This document shows positions 34,301 to 48,700 of a stretch of DNA of 64,000 bases, piece after piece (position 1 is the stretch's first letter; every line of letters begins with the position of its first letter). The stretch lies in the NCBI RefSeq assembly GCF_004027225.2, contig NC_044283.2, positions 31,270,707 through 31,334,706 on the forward strand, in the 5' to 3' direction. The position numbers and the translations under genes are program-made. This DNA comes from Strigops habroptila. Taxonomy: Eukaryota; Chordata; Aves; Psittaciformes; Psittacidae. Under the pieces are notes generated by a model. That model searched no databases, was not told the DNA's origin, and worked only from the letters and a program-made list of their open reading frames with translations.

Positions 34301-37300
34301 GTGTCTTGTTTCTGGAGCACCTTGCACTATGTCATGCTCTTGCTGTGGTGTTCTGCCAAGCGGAAAAGCGAAGTAAATGAGCAAGAAATACAAGAGTAAA
34401 GGAGGTAGCTTGTCTCTGGTGTTGCAGTAGTTTGGGGTGAGGGTACATTCTGTATTATAACTGCTAATTGAGTCTGGGTTTTGGTTAATTTTAATACTTG
34501 ATCTTGCTGCTGAATGTTTTCTTAGCTCAGTTTAGACCTCTTGTTCCTCCTCGAGTCAAGTGATTACTTAAATCCAGAAGAGAATTCTCCATATAGCAAT
34601 TGTAACTGATGCTATTGCAGACAAGAGAAATTTCAAAATGTAAGTCTAAAATCAAGTAGGTTTCATTTTAGGATGATCTTGTATACAGCTGATGTTAATG
34701 GTACATTCTGCTGCTGCTTATAGAATAAAGGTTTTCCTAGATTTCAGAGTGTATTTGGCATGCTAACCTTTCTGAAGGATGGGGATTATCAGGTATGTAC
34801 AGCTATGCTAGCCACCACTACAAGCAACAGACTATACTAAAGTTAAAGTAGTATCTAATGATCTACTATAGTTTTGTTGTTTGCTCTGTACCTACTTCTG
34901 CAGCTTTGCCACTTTGCACCTTGACCAAATGTGGAAGTTAGAAATGTTTTAGTCTCATTTCTGTCCAGTTTTTTACTATTCCCTTCAAATATGAGATAAA
35001 TCTTTCTAAAAGAGAGATTTAAGAGACCTTCAGGTAAAACTGAATTAAAATTCTGGCAACAAAGTTAAGTCAGTTATCACAGCCTTATTGTGTCTGTTAT
35101 TCTGAACCGTAAATGCTGTAATGTATTCAATTTACAAATAAAGGCTTTGGGATTTTTAAGATATCTCGTGTTGTCTAACCTACAGAATGAGTTGGGCATT
35201 GCAGGACTTTTTGGTTGGGTACAGAACTGTGTTGGAAATGGGTGCAGTAAACTAGTCAAGGACAAACCTTATAATCTGTGTGTGTAATGGTTTAAGTTTT
35301 TCCTGTTTAACCCTTTCCATAGCAGTCATTCTTAGAGCTACCTTCACTAAAATGGGCTTTGAAAACCCATATCGCATCTCTGGCTACTGCTTTTTTAAAT
35401 GCCTTCTTTTGGTCACATACCTGTAGAGATCAAATTTATATTCAGTAGTAAGCTACAAAGAAAGCTTGTATATATAACATGGAAATACCTTAACATAAAG
35501 AACCATGTTCTTTAGTCTTCAGAAACAGAATAAATTAATCTGAACAGCCTTGACAACCCGCAAACTTCAAAATGTGTCCTTGCCTGAATTCAGTCATAGC
35601 AGTTCTAGTGGACCTGTGAAGGTTTCATTAGCTTCCTTCCTGAATGGTTTATATTAAAAGACTAAAAGTTTATGTTAAGATTAAACATGATTTGATTTGC
35701 TGGTTCCAGATGCTTTACTGGCAATTTAAATAATACAGATAAAGCTGGATGTTTATTTTACCTTTCCTTCTCATCACCCCACTCTCTTGCTGGCCTCTCT
35801 GAATTCGGGCTTTGCTGTATACTCAGCCCTAGATCTTTGGCACATTTTTCACTAGTCTTAATACTGTGATAAGTTGCCCTACTTTTTACTCACCCCACCG
35901 TATGGTCCTCCCTTCCCAGATGAATTGTCAGGACTTACCTGCCCTTGAAGGATTTTTCTGTCACTGTGGTGTTTACTGGTCTCTGCACTATGGAGTGTAA
36001 GGGTGACCAGACAGCCTAAAAGCTACATTCGGCTGTGAGCCTGCACGGGGGGGGGACACCCCATTGCCACAAATGATGTTTGTGATAAACTTGAGGACTC
36101 TGCGTGCAGATCAGGGCAGCGTCTGCATAAAAGTATTGAGTTAGCTTTGTCAACAGTGACAAAATGCTTATCTCCATTGGAAAGGCTACCTCCTTGTTGC
36201 TGGGTTTTAATTGCTATTAGTTTGTGTCACCAAGCATCTTTAATGATGTGTAAACTGGTGCTCTGGCTTGCCCCTATCTTCAAAGAACCTTACTGCTAAT
36301 TTTACAAAGAGCTTTCCTTCCCTGCCTCCCTCCTTTTACTTACTTTTTTTCTTTTCTTACTTTTAATGGTATCCTTCAGTCTGAGTTGTGCCCTCCAACT
36401 TCTTAACTTTATTTCTCAGCTTTCCAAAGTCCATTACTAGTTTACCGCCTTTGTCTATGCCTTGCATAGAGCTACCAATAAAAGCAGCTAGTGAATAAGT
36501 TTGCTTTCTGTTCTTTAGTTTATGATGTTTTGTAGAGAAAACTTTAGCTGTTTGATCCCATTGCCTTCAACGTCCTTTAGATGCATATTTTCATAATAAA
36601 GAGCAGCCTAAACCTAGCGAGGCTAACATTACACTACAGAAATCTGTAATGCTTTTCTGATCCTTTTTTTCCAGTGGTTTAGTTATGTTCATTCATGTCC
36701 TATTTCAAATTACAGTGGGCTTATGCCAGATTTGCAAGGATTTGCAGCAGAGGGGAGCCCCCCACAAATCTACAAGAAATCAATGTAGTTCATACAGTGT
36801 GGTTTTCTCATCCTTTCTCTTTCACATTCCCTAAAACACCCCAAAAATAATACAGGGGTTTAACACACTCCCATATAAATAACTCAATTGACAGGAGCCT
36901 CAGTGTTCTTAGTTATCAATTGTAGATTCCTTCACAGCTTAAACTACTGGATTCAAGTATTGAATTAAGGAAGATGCAGAAATTCCTTGATCTTAGCGAC
37001 AAAATTACTCTATTGCAAAAATTGGGAAAGCAAACCTTGGTTTCATTCACTGGTGTGAAATAACATAATACTAAATGTTTATTTAAAAGTGTTTCTCAGC
37101 AGGCTAATAATGCCACAGTTATATACATTGCAATGAAACAGTAGTAGCTAATGCAAAATTCCAAGGACTGAAAGACACATCACAGAGGGCTGCTGAGTAA
37201 AGGCTTAATATAAAATGTTAATATGTTGGTATTTTAGTTGTAAAGCTAGTTACAAGGAGTTGCATAAGCGACGTGAAGACAGTTTAGAATTTGCATATAT

Positions 37301-39420
37301 TGCTGTTCTGCATTTATTTCTAGACATGCCAAAGAGGACACAATACCATCATATATAATTTTACATTTGAAGGTTGCAATAATATTGCATAGATTGCAAT
37401 AATATTGCCCATTTTCAAACTCATTTTTAGGCAGAATATTTGTGTGTTTTGTTTTAATTTCTGACTTTGCAGCATGTTTCTTTAGCTTGAGAAAACCCCA
37501 TTCAAAATCTCCTTTAATACCATAAATTTTACAGGCTATATTCAAAATATGAAACATTTTAAAAAGTGCAATTAAAATCAGGGCTTTCATTTATTAAAAA
37601 TTCATAAAGATTAAAACCCAGAAGGCTAGATTCTCAAGAGAGTATAAATCCTAACTGTATTTATTTCAGTTGACCTACAGTGATTTATCAAATTGAGGAT
37701 TTGGCCTTGCCAGTATAATATTAAGATAAATCTTGGTGTTAGGAATTGAATTATTTGTTCAAAGACAGCAGCTCCGTTAGGAGGGTATTAATAATGCTGA
37801 AGTTTACCTACTCATTTTTAATAACATAAGTTCACAGAACAGAATAAAAAGCCATTCTGTAAAAGCAAAGTGAATAATTAAAGCTTCTAATTTGAGGTAT
37901 ATTTATATAATTTAATTTTGCCTGTAAGTCTGTATTTAAAGGAGTAGTATGAAATGCAATCAAAGTAAACTTATATCACTACTGCTTTGCTTTACTGGAG
38001 TTCAATACCACGTCGTCTCCAAGCAGGAAAGAGCAGCCATATTAAATATGTTTTAACTGCTTTCTTCAATTAAAAGTAAAAAAAAAGGAGAACCTTTGAA
38101 GAATTAAGACCTGCTATGGAAGCCTCTTTAGTAAGTTTCAAAACATCCCAATTTTTTCAGTGGTTTGCTTCTGTACCTATGATTATGAAATATATTACCC
38201 CTACTCTTAAAAAATATGAAAATTCTTCAACCAAATGAGATTAAACTCTCTGTCATGGTGAATCAGTCTTTTTCTTTAATTAGCATCGCCATTGCTCAGT
38301 TCAGGTTGGCAAATACTAAAAGGGAAATGCTGTGTGAGGAAAAAAGCCCAAAACCCACTTGGTTGTGGTTAGCTTATTTTGAACAATAAAATTTGGAAGG
38401 AATATTCTTCATAACAGTTCCTTGATGGGCGTAACCTTTCTTTAGTTCTGAATTCAGTGATGCTTCCATAAGTGACACTTGTAAGGATTCCCTGTTCTTT
38501 CTACTGTATATGTACCTCACTCCCACCCAAATAAAATATTTTCAAGTAGGAATCAAAATAGTCTGGAGAATTTGGGGCTTTATTAACTTTAAAATTTTAC
38601 CTTTATATCTTACCTTGGTTTGGAACAAGGGTAAGATATCAACAATCTAACTTGACAATAAAACATAAAGATGCTAGAGCATACTGTCTAATGTACTTAA
38701 GCATTATAAAGGGATGCTTCTCCAGGAAGGCTGTGTAAGTGTTGTATCATTACAAATGAGGTGCGTTCATGTGCAGCAGCAGCAGCTGCTTACCAAAGGA
38801 CTTTTTTTGCAGGATCAAAGCTTCATTTGTCCCCTAAGCAAGCACGTCCATTTGTTAAGTTTTACTTTGCCGCGAAGGATTTTAATAGGAGAATATGCAA
38901 AATATTTGTTGGAATTAAAAATTTAACACCTCCCATGAAAAAAAAAGTGAAGAATATACACACTGTGTCTGAAGGCAAAACAGCTCTACAAAAATAAGTT
39001 TTGACTGATTCACCAGTAAGCCTAACACTAACAAATCTTCAACCTTGTCCCTACGTGTAAGAGAGTAGTTTGGAATTACACTTCTTTGGAGAAGAACTAA
39101 TATTTTGTACAATAAATAATTATGGAAATGTACAAAGTAAGGAATAATTATGTACAGCATTGATAAAGTTAAATACCACATTGGCTTAACTAAATATACT
39201 TTCTAAAGTATATTTTACTTTAAAGATACTTTCTTTAGCATTATGTCTTTAATAATGGTTTGTTCTGCTTAGATCTTTGCTTACACAATTGCACAGTTCC
39301 CTTTCTTTGGATTATTTCTTTAGGCCACACACCTCTCCCATTCTTCATCCGATGAAAAGATCTCATTCCAGGCTGTGAAAGACTCAACTTCATCTGGGTC
39401 CTCACTGTGTTGAAGATATT
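31336..39420. other. VPS37A-MTMR7 tail-to-tail interval
   Basis: Eight kilobases lie between the two convergent 3' ends. Part of it must be 3' UTR: minus-strand signals suited to MTMR7 occur at 39253-39248 (ATTAAA), 38584-38579 (AATAAA) and again near 37590. The rest is AT-rich, with only short chance frames, a G9 run near 36047-36055 and a short CAG run near 38776-38790. I see no third gene. Confidence 0.65.
38579..38584 (-). terminator. MTMR7: Candidate MTMR7 poly(A) signal AATAAA
   Basis: This is the first canonical hexamer on the minus strand after the MTMR7 stop codon, about 840 bp downstream. A variant ATTAAA lies closer, at 39253-39248. Which one is used cannot be decided from sequence. 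Confidence 0.45.
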
Positions 39421-39780
39421 TCAGACTGCCAGAAATACAGCCTCATCTGAATCCTTGCCACTGTCTTCACTAGGCAAGCAGCCACCGCCACTTGGGGACC
39501 TACAGCTTAAGTCCTCCACACCAGACTCCTGATCACTGTTAGCTGAGAGGTCAGGATCAGAGCTTTTCAGGTTGTCCTGTGTCAAAATCAGGGCTGAATC
39601 TTCTTCATCCCCTTGTGAAGGGCTCCGGGATGGGAATGATTTCAGATCATTGCTATACTCCTGGGGAGTGTTAGCTAAGCTGTTGCTGGAAGTAGAAAGC
39701 CCTAAATGTTTGTTTTGGTCTTGTTGCTTACTCTTGACTTTATTACCATTTAGTTGTGATTTCTGAAGGTTTGCCAATCT
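39421..39780 (-). CDS. MTMR7: MTMR7 last coding exon (residues about 541-659, stop)
   Basis: The acceptor TTTATTTCAG precedes 39780, and TGA is at 39423-39421. It encodes [20 protein letters not shown], then a Ser/Asp-rich, probably disordered tail with [20 protein letters not shown] and [20 protein letters not shown], ending DEAVFLAV. The exon is 360 bp. Confidence 0.96.
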   Translation of the reverse strand, partial: RLANLQKSQLNGNKVKSKQQDQNKHLGLSTSSNSLANTPQEYSNDLKSFPSRSPSQGDEEDSALILTQDNLKSSDPDLSANSDQESGVEDLSCRSPSGGGCLPSEDSGKDSDEAVFLAV

Positions 39781-42700
39781 CTGAAATAAAGGAAACAATA
39801 GGTATTAAGTGGACACATTTAATGGGCCCACTAATTCTCTTACATGTGTCTGCCTTCTTTTGTTTTTGAATAAAATAAATTCAGAGCCTAACCCAATTTG
39901 CACCCTTAAAACTGCCTGTTTGCATTTATGGAGTAAGAGAAGTGCAGAGTTTATCACAAACCAATGCTGAATTACAACATCCTGAGTTACAATTCCTTCT
40001 GAGTTACAGAAGGATATAAAATTCCTTACAGGAGTAGCATTTGTGCACCAACACAGGTTAGATTTTATCCCTAAAGAAAAGTCCACTGTTGTGTCTTAAA
40101 TGTAAAACATTCACAGTAATTTCTGTGAGAACAAAGATGACAGCTGCACATCTTCATGATGGAAAAGGATGTAGCATGTAGGGGACTGCAGTGTATGGGT
40201 TTCATTTACCATCAGTTAAGTCTGAGGCATCGAGATCAAGTGTTTATTACCTCTCCTAAGACCTCCAGCTCTTCTTCCAGCTGCTGAGTTTCTTCCTTCA
40301 CTGCCATCAGATAATCAGTAACTGACTGTCGAGGATGCAGCCCCTTTTCAAAGCGGTTGTACATACCACTCCAGAACCTGGAATTGACAGAAAGCTCAGC
40401 AATGTCCTCATTTGGTGAGGTGGCCTCAGAAGACTGAAATACACACTTTTTTTTTCTTGTTTTTCCAGACACATGTTGTCCTAAATGATCCATTCATGGA
40501 TTATTCATCATTAGAGTGCATACACATAAGTTCGTTGAACATTTGGTAAGATCTATGGTTCATTTGCATTGGATCTGTCCTGAAGATGCAACTCTAAGGA
40601 CATAAACAGCTTGAACCAATTATGACGCACAATAGAAAGAAAGGTGAGTGTACCTTGGACTTGGTTCCCATGGCTGTGGGTGGTTCACTGAACACAAGTT
40701 TTTGCTGTATTATTTTCTTGTTCTACGCTATGGGCTTTAGAGCAATGTGGTACCTATAAAATAGCTGAGGTTGAAAGCAGCTTTTCCTAATCCTAGTTCT
40801 CAATTGTTGTTTAACTTCCCATCAGGTCAGCTTTGAAATTTCATATGTTTATTTTTGTCTGGGGCAGGAGAGGGGGTGATGGGGGGAGTGGGGGGGTGGT
40901 GATGTGCAGCTAGTTAACAGGCTTTTTTTTTTATCCTGTAAAGAAGAGTTAAAAATAAGGAGTAAAAAACAGTATGGTGTCCTATTCTTTAAAATAGGAC
41001 ACCATAAAAATTTAAACTGACATTTTAAACTGGCTTATGGAAATTGCATGAAGCATATATATTGGCAAGTTCTTATTCTATGGAATGATTCGACAAACCT
41101 TTATTTAAGCAGCTGAGTTGATCTTTCATTTTCAGGAGGAAAGAACTTGAACTGTAAGTCTATAGCTTACTCTAGCACTCCTCCCATCTTCCATCTTCCC
41201 GGCAATACATGGCCATGGCCACGGCCACACTCTGAGCATGTATGGAGTTCAGACGTGTTAAGTAAGCAGGAGACCCACTGTCAGCTGCAGCTGTCCAGGC
41301 AAGTTGCTGACAGAGGTTTTCAGAGCATGTGCATGCTCCTTGGTGGCTAATTATTCCTACCCCAGTAGTATACTATTTAAGTCATGTTCATCTTTAAGTT
41401 TACCATCTGATAGGTCATGCTTGGAAGTCTTTATGCACCCAAGTAATTCTATTAAAATCAACAGGATTACTCATCCAATGGAGGATTTGCAGTATCAGTA
41501 GTTCTTTTATAAATCCCACTATCCTAAAGAATATGATTAGTGGCTATCTTTAAGTTGTTTTAAAGTGGATGTGACCTGGAATAGCAGACATGAAAGAATT
41601 CTATTTCTGTCATTTAGGATATTTATTGATTTTTAACAGGTGCTTTTACTTGCAACTAGGAAACAAATTGATCAGTTTTACCTAAATCACAGTTTTCATT
41701 AATTTCTATTGAAGTTCTTGAATCTTTCTTAAGATTAATGTCAAAATTGTTACTATTGACATTCTGACTGGAGTAATTATTTCTAAAATTACTACATTCT
41801 GGAAAAAAAAATTAAATCAAACTTACTGTGTATTCTTTGAGGTATAGCAACAACATTGGGAAATTCTCGTGTTTGTTTTACTAAACACTTGTTTTAGCAA
41901 TGAAACCCTATCATTTCTTGAAATGTCTCTTTTTATTTTTGACACCAGTTGATCCAAATAAATATCACAAAATCGTGGAATGGAAGAAGTTGAAATTTGG
42001 AAACCGCAGACGAGAACAGAATTGAAAGAGACATTTCTCAGTGGAAGAAGTAAGTAACCATGAAATTAGGACACACAACTATCAATATAGCTTTAATCTT
42101 AAGCTTCTTTTCAGACTAATACTCCGTTGTGAAATGGTGCAGAGGCGTTGGCTGATTATGAGCGTACGAGGAACAAACACATAGTATCTGAGACTGAATT
42201 TACTCTCTATAAGTCACCTTATGGAATGAGAAATATTAAATACAAAGGCACTCTGTTCTGTACAAACACATCCTACAATTCTTAGTAGCAAATGGTGCTA
42301 CCTACTTGTACAAGAAGTTGCATGGAGCCATCTGAGGGCGCAGGGTCCCTTGGGTTTTACTGTGGTCAGGTCGATACAAAGGATTGAGGTAATCTGCACG
42401 ATTTTTCCACAAGTGAGCCCACAATGAATATGTTCGTTCTTGGACTCTGGAAAAAAAAAAAGAAATTAAAATATATTAAAGTCAGTTATAACTAAAGCTT
42501 AGTTGTGACATTCTAGTGCTCTGTACTACTCATTTATAATCTGCTTTATACTTCCTGAACAGAATTAGTCTGAAATTATGAATATAGAAAAACAGAGACC
42601 CATATTCCTTTGTTGGTCTCTAAAGGCAAAATCCAATCCATTTCCTATAAAGCTAGGCAGCTTTTGTGGTTTTTTTGGAGAGAGAAGGTGGAGAGATGGG

Positions 42701-45700
42701 TTCCTTTGCAAGTTGATCACTTCCATAAAATTAGCTTTCAGACCAATCTCTACACCAAAGGGATCCCCACATTTAAAAGCACTCTTACACCATTAAGCTG
42801 TTAATTTCTCATTATGTTAGTTACGTCTTGGGATAGGATGACTTGTGAAGGTTTTGACTTTAAATGGACTATGGCACTGAGGCAGCTCTGCATTTGAGCA
42901 GTGAAAGGGGCCAAATGGCAGCAGCAAGCAGCAACGTGCTCCTGCCTCTCATGACTACTGCTGATAGGATCAGAATGCATGAGTAAATGGTGGGTATCAT
43001 GATGTACCTGAGGAGCCAGGGCCCCAGAAGCAGATATGAACACTAGCACTGCCAGGACTGATATTACTGTCTCTGTTTGGGCCTGGGGGCAGATAAGTCA
43101 GTTCATAATTGCTTTGGGGCCAGACAGCAGGATAGTTTTCTGGCTCAGTCTCAGGGGGGGCTACCAGATAAAAAAGCTGTTCATAAGAAAGTACGCAAGA
43201 AATCAGGAATAAAATGTCCTGAGATGAGATCCAAAGACAGGTTAAAACACAGAAGAGCAGCGACTCTTAAACTGAGAACTTAACTAGAGTTAATATCATC
43301 TTGTATTAGAGCTACAGTGATAGCTTGCCTTGTTTGTTGTCAGTGCTGCAATAAAGGTAGGACCACATGGCTGAAGGGCTAATGCTCCTGTCAGTTTTCC
43401 CTAATCCCTGCCACGCACTGTGGATTACACTCCCAGCAGAGCCAGATTGCAGGGATCAACTTTTTTTCTGTATTAATCTGTGTTGCTAGAAGACAACAGC
43501 CAAGAATTGTACACTGTGCCCTGCGCCTAACGAAAGCACGTACAAGTAGACTGGCAAATGTCTGACTCCTCAATACGCCACCACCCACAGGCTCCACATA
43601 TGAGTATGCTACTTAAGAAAAGACTTTTGTACTTCAGCTCTTGTCTCTCCTTCTGGCTGTTACACAGGAAATTCCCAAACTGGCAAGAATAGATATGATG
43701 CTGTAAGTGGATGAGGAATCTCTCATTGAATTCAAAGGCACAAGGAAACTGTTCCATTAATTGCCAAACACACTCGAGGAACTGGTCAATAACAGGGGAT
43801 ATCTCCTTTGGATCTCCATCTAAGTTGCCATACCTGAAACAAGACAAGATATGTTCAATTATAACCCGAAATCCTCTAGGAGAACTGAATTAACACTAAT
43901 GAAATCAAACCCCTCACTTTTACTGTGCAAGGTACATTATAGGCACTCATTTATAAAATCTCAACTGCCAGTACACTTTTTTACTTACAAAAATGATGCA
44001 TGATTTGAAGAGTAGAATGAAGGCAGAATTTATCAAATACAAACAAAAAGAATACTTTTATGGGTGTCTTGTTGCCTTACAGCTACATGTTTTAATGCTA
44101 TTAATATAAAGTTATACCACGGTAATATAAGTCATAAGAATGACTGCAATGACTTAATGATAAAAACATATTTTAGACAGTCACTTAATGGCAGACTGTT
44201 CCCAAAATCAGAAAACTGAGCAGGAGAGGAACAGCACAACCTTGGCAGAAAACTGTTTAAAGCTGCCCTCTTTTGATGAAAATTTTAGAAGGTGGGAAAT
44301 GTTGACATGCTACTGTAAGAGTCGGGTGAACGTCAAACTTCCTGTCTATAAAAATGTCTCTTGGAACCACCTGCAATGAAAAGGAGCCTGAAAATATAAA
44401 ACGCATAGAAGTAAAAAATAGGAAGAAGCATTTTCAATCAATTATTCTGCTTGTCTAGTGTGTGTGTGTATATATATGTGTGTGCATATATATACATATA
44501 TATCAACCAATGGGAATTCCATAAACATCTCAAGTTGAAACTTCTAATTCTACAATTCTCATTCTACTAATACATCAAAGGAAATATAGCAATACTGTAC
44601 TGCAAACCAAAGCTAGCAGTGATTACATTTCATAATATCTTTCACCACTGGTAACAGACATCTGACATATCATATTAAATGTAGTAATTCCTGCCAGAAT
44701 TTCACAAGTGGTGTGGAGCTACACAGATTTCCTGAAAGTTTTGGGTTTGTTTTTTTTTTAAACTACAAGAAATTCATATTCAAATCAAGCAACATAATGT
44801 AATGAAACTCCAATATAAAAATTGCTTTTTTATTTTTACCAAAACTAAAAGGAAATACAAGAAAGAAAGAAAATGTGGATATTTATCCATGTCTAAATAT
44901 ATAAATTCTTCAAGCATTTTCATAATGGATGTACAAAATTACTTGTCCAAATAGATGACTTACTTTCCACTTTGCTTTACTTGGTGTTTCTGAACAAATC
45001 CTACTGTTTTGTTAGAACAGAGTGTAATAGGAAGAATGTATTTTATGTACTAGATAACTTGCAGACATGCCTAAGATGAAGTATTGTCCTGGACAGTGTA
45101 GACTTTGCTGATCAGGGACTTAAATGAGGAGTCTTGGCACTAGTGAGAGATCTGCTGGAATCCAAAGGGATTTTGCAAACCATATACACACTGCTTTCCT
45201 CTCACATGGATCTCTCAATGCTCGTAGCAACTGCAAGACCGGCACTGAGGATTCCCAATAGCAGTCTTGGAGTGCATATACAAGAAAAGACAGATAGATT
45301 GGTATGAAAATATTTGACTCTCATTTTTCCATGCAGCTAAATTACATAGTAGGAGAAAAGGGTCTGGTGGTTTCCAGAGGGCATTCTGTTTATGTACTTT
45401 GTAAGGCAAGAAGGAATAAAATTGGAATGGAAACAGATACTGACTACATAAAAATGTATACAGAAAAACCTTAGCACTGCCTTACCTGTGATTAAATTTG
45501 TGACCAAAGGAAACCCAGTCTTTTTCAATTAACACCTAAAATGAGAATATTGCATTCAGTGTTGTGGAGCAGAGCTGACACATGTTGAAGCAGGTAGAAG
45601 TGTGGTGCAAACAAGCACTATTGGAATCCCAGTTAATTCTTAGATTAAGCAGAACAGTGCCAAAAAAGAATGATGTAAGAAAGCAGTATTAGAATCCCAG

Positions 45701-48700
45701 ATAACTTATCAAATAAGCAGAAAAATAATGAGTGATGAGCATTGCTGCCAGCTCAGGGGAAGTAGCACTCTGCATGGATGCAAATAGGATGCCAGTATTT
45801 CAGCACAACTTCAATTAGCTTGATTCATTATTTTCTATAATAGAACCTAAAAACATCTCAAACATCTTTTAAACATGTGACCAGTAAGTTGATAGGCATT
45901 TCTAGATGCTTTACCAGTGCTGATGCGCTTGGGAAAGGAACAGATTTTCCCAACATAGCTGCTCATTGCAATCTAATGTCTAGGGAGCACACACTTCTGA
46001 TATTCAAAACTTCACTGATCCCTGAAAATGAATATAAATCCTTGCTTGGATGAAAGGTCCTTGGGCTGCAAGAGTCTCTTGGTTGAAGTCAGGAAAAAAG
46101 TATAAATGGATGCCCAACTGATTCTCACCTTTGCGAACATTTCATACAGAAACTGGGAGACTGTAACATGGACAGATAAAAACCTTCCTTCCTACTTAAA
46201 AAAGAAAGTTATATTTAAGGAAAGTTTATTTTCCATCAAAACCGAAGTTAATCATCTTTAATGATGCTATAATACTTCATTTACTCTGTGAAAGAGAACC
46301 TGCTTACCATGAATCCCTTCATAGTTCTGTAATATGGATCCAATAGAAGGCTTGCTACAGAGCAAACCTGGGCTGTCCTATCCCAGCCATCAGAGCAGTG
46401 AACAAGCACACTCACACCTTCCTCAGCCACAGCCTAAGGACACAGAAAAAGTCAGAAATTTCACAAGCAGGGAGAAAGGCAATAGTAAGAGAGGAACAGT
46501 GAGACAGTGCAATGTAGAGAGTATTAATTTGGATATTGGGAGACCTTGTTCATTTTTTATTCTGCCACAGATTTCTTGAATTATGTTGAGTGTTATTCCC
46601 CTCATTTGAAAAGTCTTAATCTCATCCCATCCCATGCAACATGGCAGCTGCAGCATCACCTGTTTATGCTCCACTATGGGAGGATTTGGGATCTGTTTCA
46701 ATTAAAATACATCAATCTGTCAGAGCAGACAACTATCTAAAGCAGATTCAGATGCAGTTAGTGCTCTAATTCACATACCAGCAACAGAACAGCCATACTT
46801 TAAATATGGCTTTTAATTTCTCATCTTGATGGTAAGGTCAATAACAGCAATGTCAGCTTCTGATGTCAGCACTAGTGTGGATATTATTACAACACACTGC
46901 ATTGCACACTGGTGACATACTTCTCAAGGTTTGTGGGAAGCCCATGGGAATGGCAAACTTCCATATCTAATAAACAAGATTGTATCAGTATCTTTAATGT
47001 AAATACTGGGGTTAGAGCATGCCATTTTATACATAAACACATAAAGAAGAGATCATACTAAGTTCTCCAAAGTCTGGTGTTGCATTATTTTTGGAATTTG
47101 AGGTGGTTTTTTTTTTTTAATTCTAAAGGGTTTGGCCTTTGTAATTTCTAAAGAAAACTTAATCTTAAAAATAGAGAAATAAAATAGGTTAGGGAGGATA
47201 CTGCTTAGAAAAACAAACATTTAAATTAAGTTTGGGCTTAATAAGGAACAAGGAATTATAATAAATTATCTATGTTTATCTCAAGAGACAAGTAAATTCT
47301 GCCAAAATAGAAGCCCTGTGGGCAGGCGACCAACAGCTGAGACCTGGGAACGGTACAAATGAGAATGGGTTACAATGCATGTCTGAGGAGGCACCAGAAG
47401 CTAGCAAGCATAGGGACAGAGGATCAGGGTTTTTTGGACAGTATTTTAAGACTAGCTATGGGGGAAAAGTTGGCAAGAGCTAATTTAAATGACCTAATTT
47501 CTATAAGGTAATGAAAGCTAGTAGGGCTGAGAAAATAACAACATGCATTTATCTTGCAGCTTCTGTTCAGGTAAGAAACAGTTGCCTGCTGAGCAGGAAG
47601 AAGCAAAGCAAGAGAAACAAGCAGTTACTGAGGAGGAAAACCCATGAAGTTTTATTCATATGGTTGTATGTAGCAGGTCATGTGAATAAAATGGCCTGTA
47701 AGAAATTGTAACAGTAGTCTCAAAAATAAGAATTGAAGCAGTAAAAGGCAAGGAAGGGGGCAATAAAATTGAAACTACTGTCAGTAGATGACAAATTTCT
47801 GCATTATTTTGAGTGGGATTAGGAGAAATGATTTCTTATTAAAGCCACCAACTTCTTGGAACCAGTTCTCAAGTATGCAAGAGTAGAAACTGCTAGAGAG
47901 TTTGGCCATGGTAATGCGCAGGAGTTGGTTTAGGAGGTGAATTTTGGTTGCTAAATAACTCAGAGGGGATAATACAGTACCTAATATTCCTATATTACAA
48001 CCATCATGAAAAGAAGTAGTCCTCGAACAGAAACTTTCAACAAAGAAAACGTCCAGAAACCAGTGGAGGAGTCAGGGGAAATAATGAAAGAAACTGTGAC
48101 AATCACTGCTGGGGAGTAAAGTAAGGGCATTCAAATCCCTGGCATACAAGATGCTGGCTAAGTAGAGGATTTAGTACATTTGGATTCTTTGGTGAAGAAC
48201 ACAAACTTCTTTTTACCATATTAGCAAAATGTCCACACAACAGCACCTAAGAATCATCTCCCCTCATATGTGAAGCATTTCAAGATGGGTTTTTTTTCAG
48301 GTACAACATCACTAAAGATAACAAAAGTTACCCACAAGCAGAGAATTTGGTCTTCAATGTCTGTACCTGGTTAGTCCAAGTTTTGTTCTCATTTTACACA
48401 CTTTACCTTTGCAATAAAAATGCCAGCATCCATAATGGCTTTGATATGCTTCAGCCAGCCAGAATTTTCTAGGCCCCACAGAAAGTCACTCATCGAAGGT
48501 GATTTCAGCTCACAAACTGCAAAATAAGCCACATCTTAAATGTACAGTAATCATAGACCCTTAAGCTTTCACTGACTGTTCAACCAAACAGTTATCTCTT
48601 CAGATATCCTCCATATAAAACATTCATCTTTTGAAAAGAATGGCTACTTCACAGTCAAAATTTACCACTGAAAAAAAAGCATATATTTAAGAAACAGTGA

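Larger units (their letters stand above)
40378..42305 (-). other. MTMR7: MTMR7 intron 12
   Basis: This 1.9-kb intron contains a G-rich run (40861-40899) and a perfect hairpin (40973-41006), both listed separately. No exon or known repeat family is seen elsewhere in it. Confidence 0.65.
42447..46307 (-). other. MTMR7: MTMR7 introns 9-11
   Basis: These three introns (42447-43632, 43834-45485 and 45536-46307) are AT-rich, apart from a GC-richer patch at about 42850-43280 that I cannot assign to a repeat family. A TG/TA microsatellite at 44459-44503 is listed separately. Confidence 0.6.
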
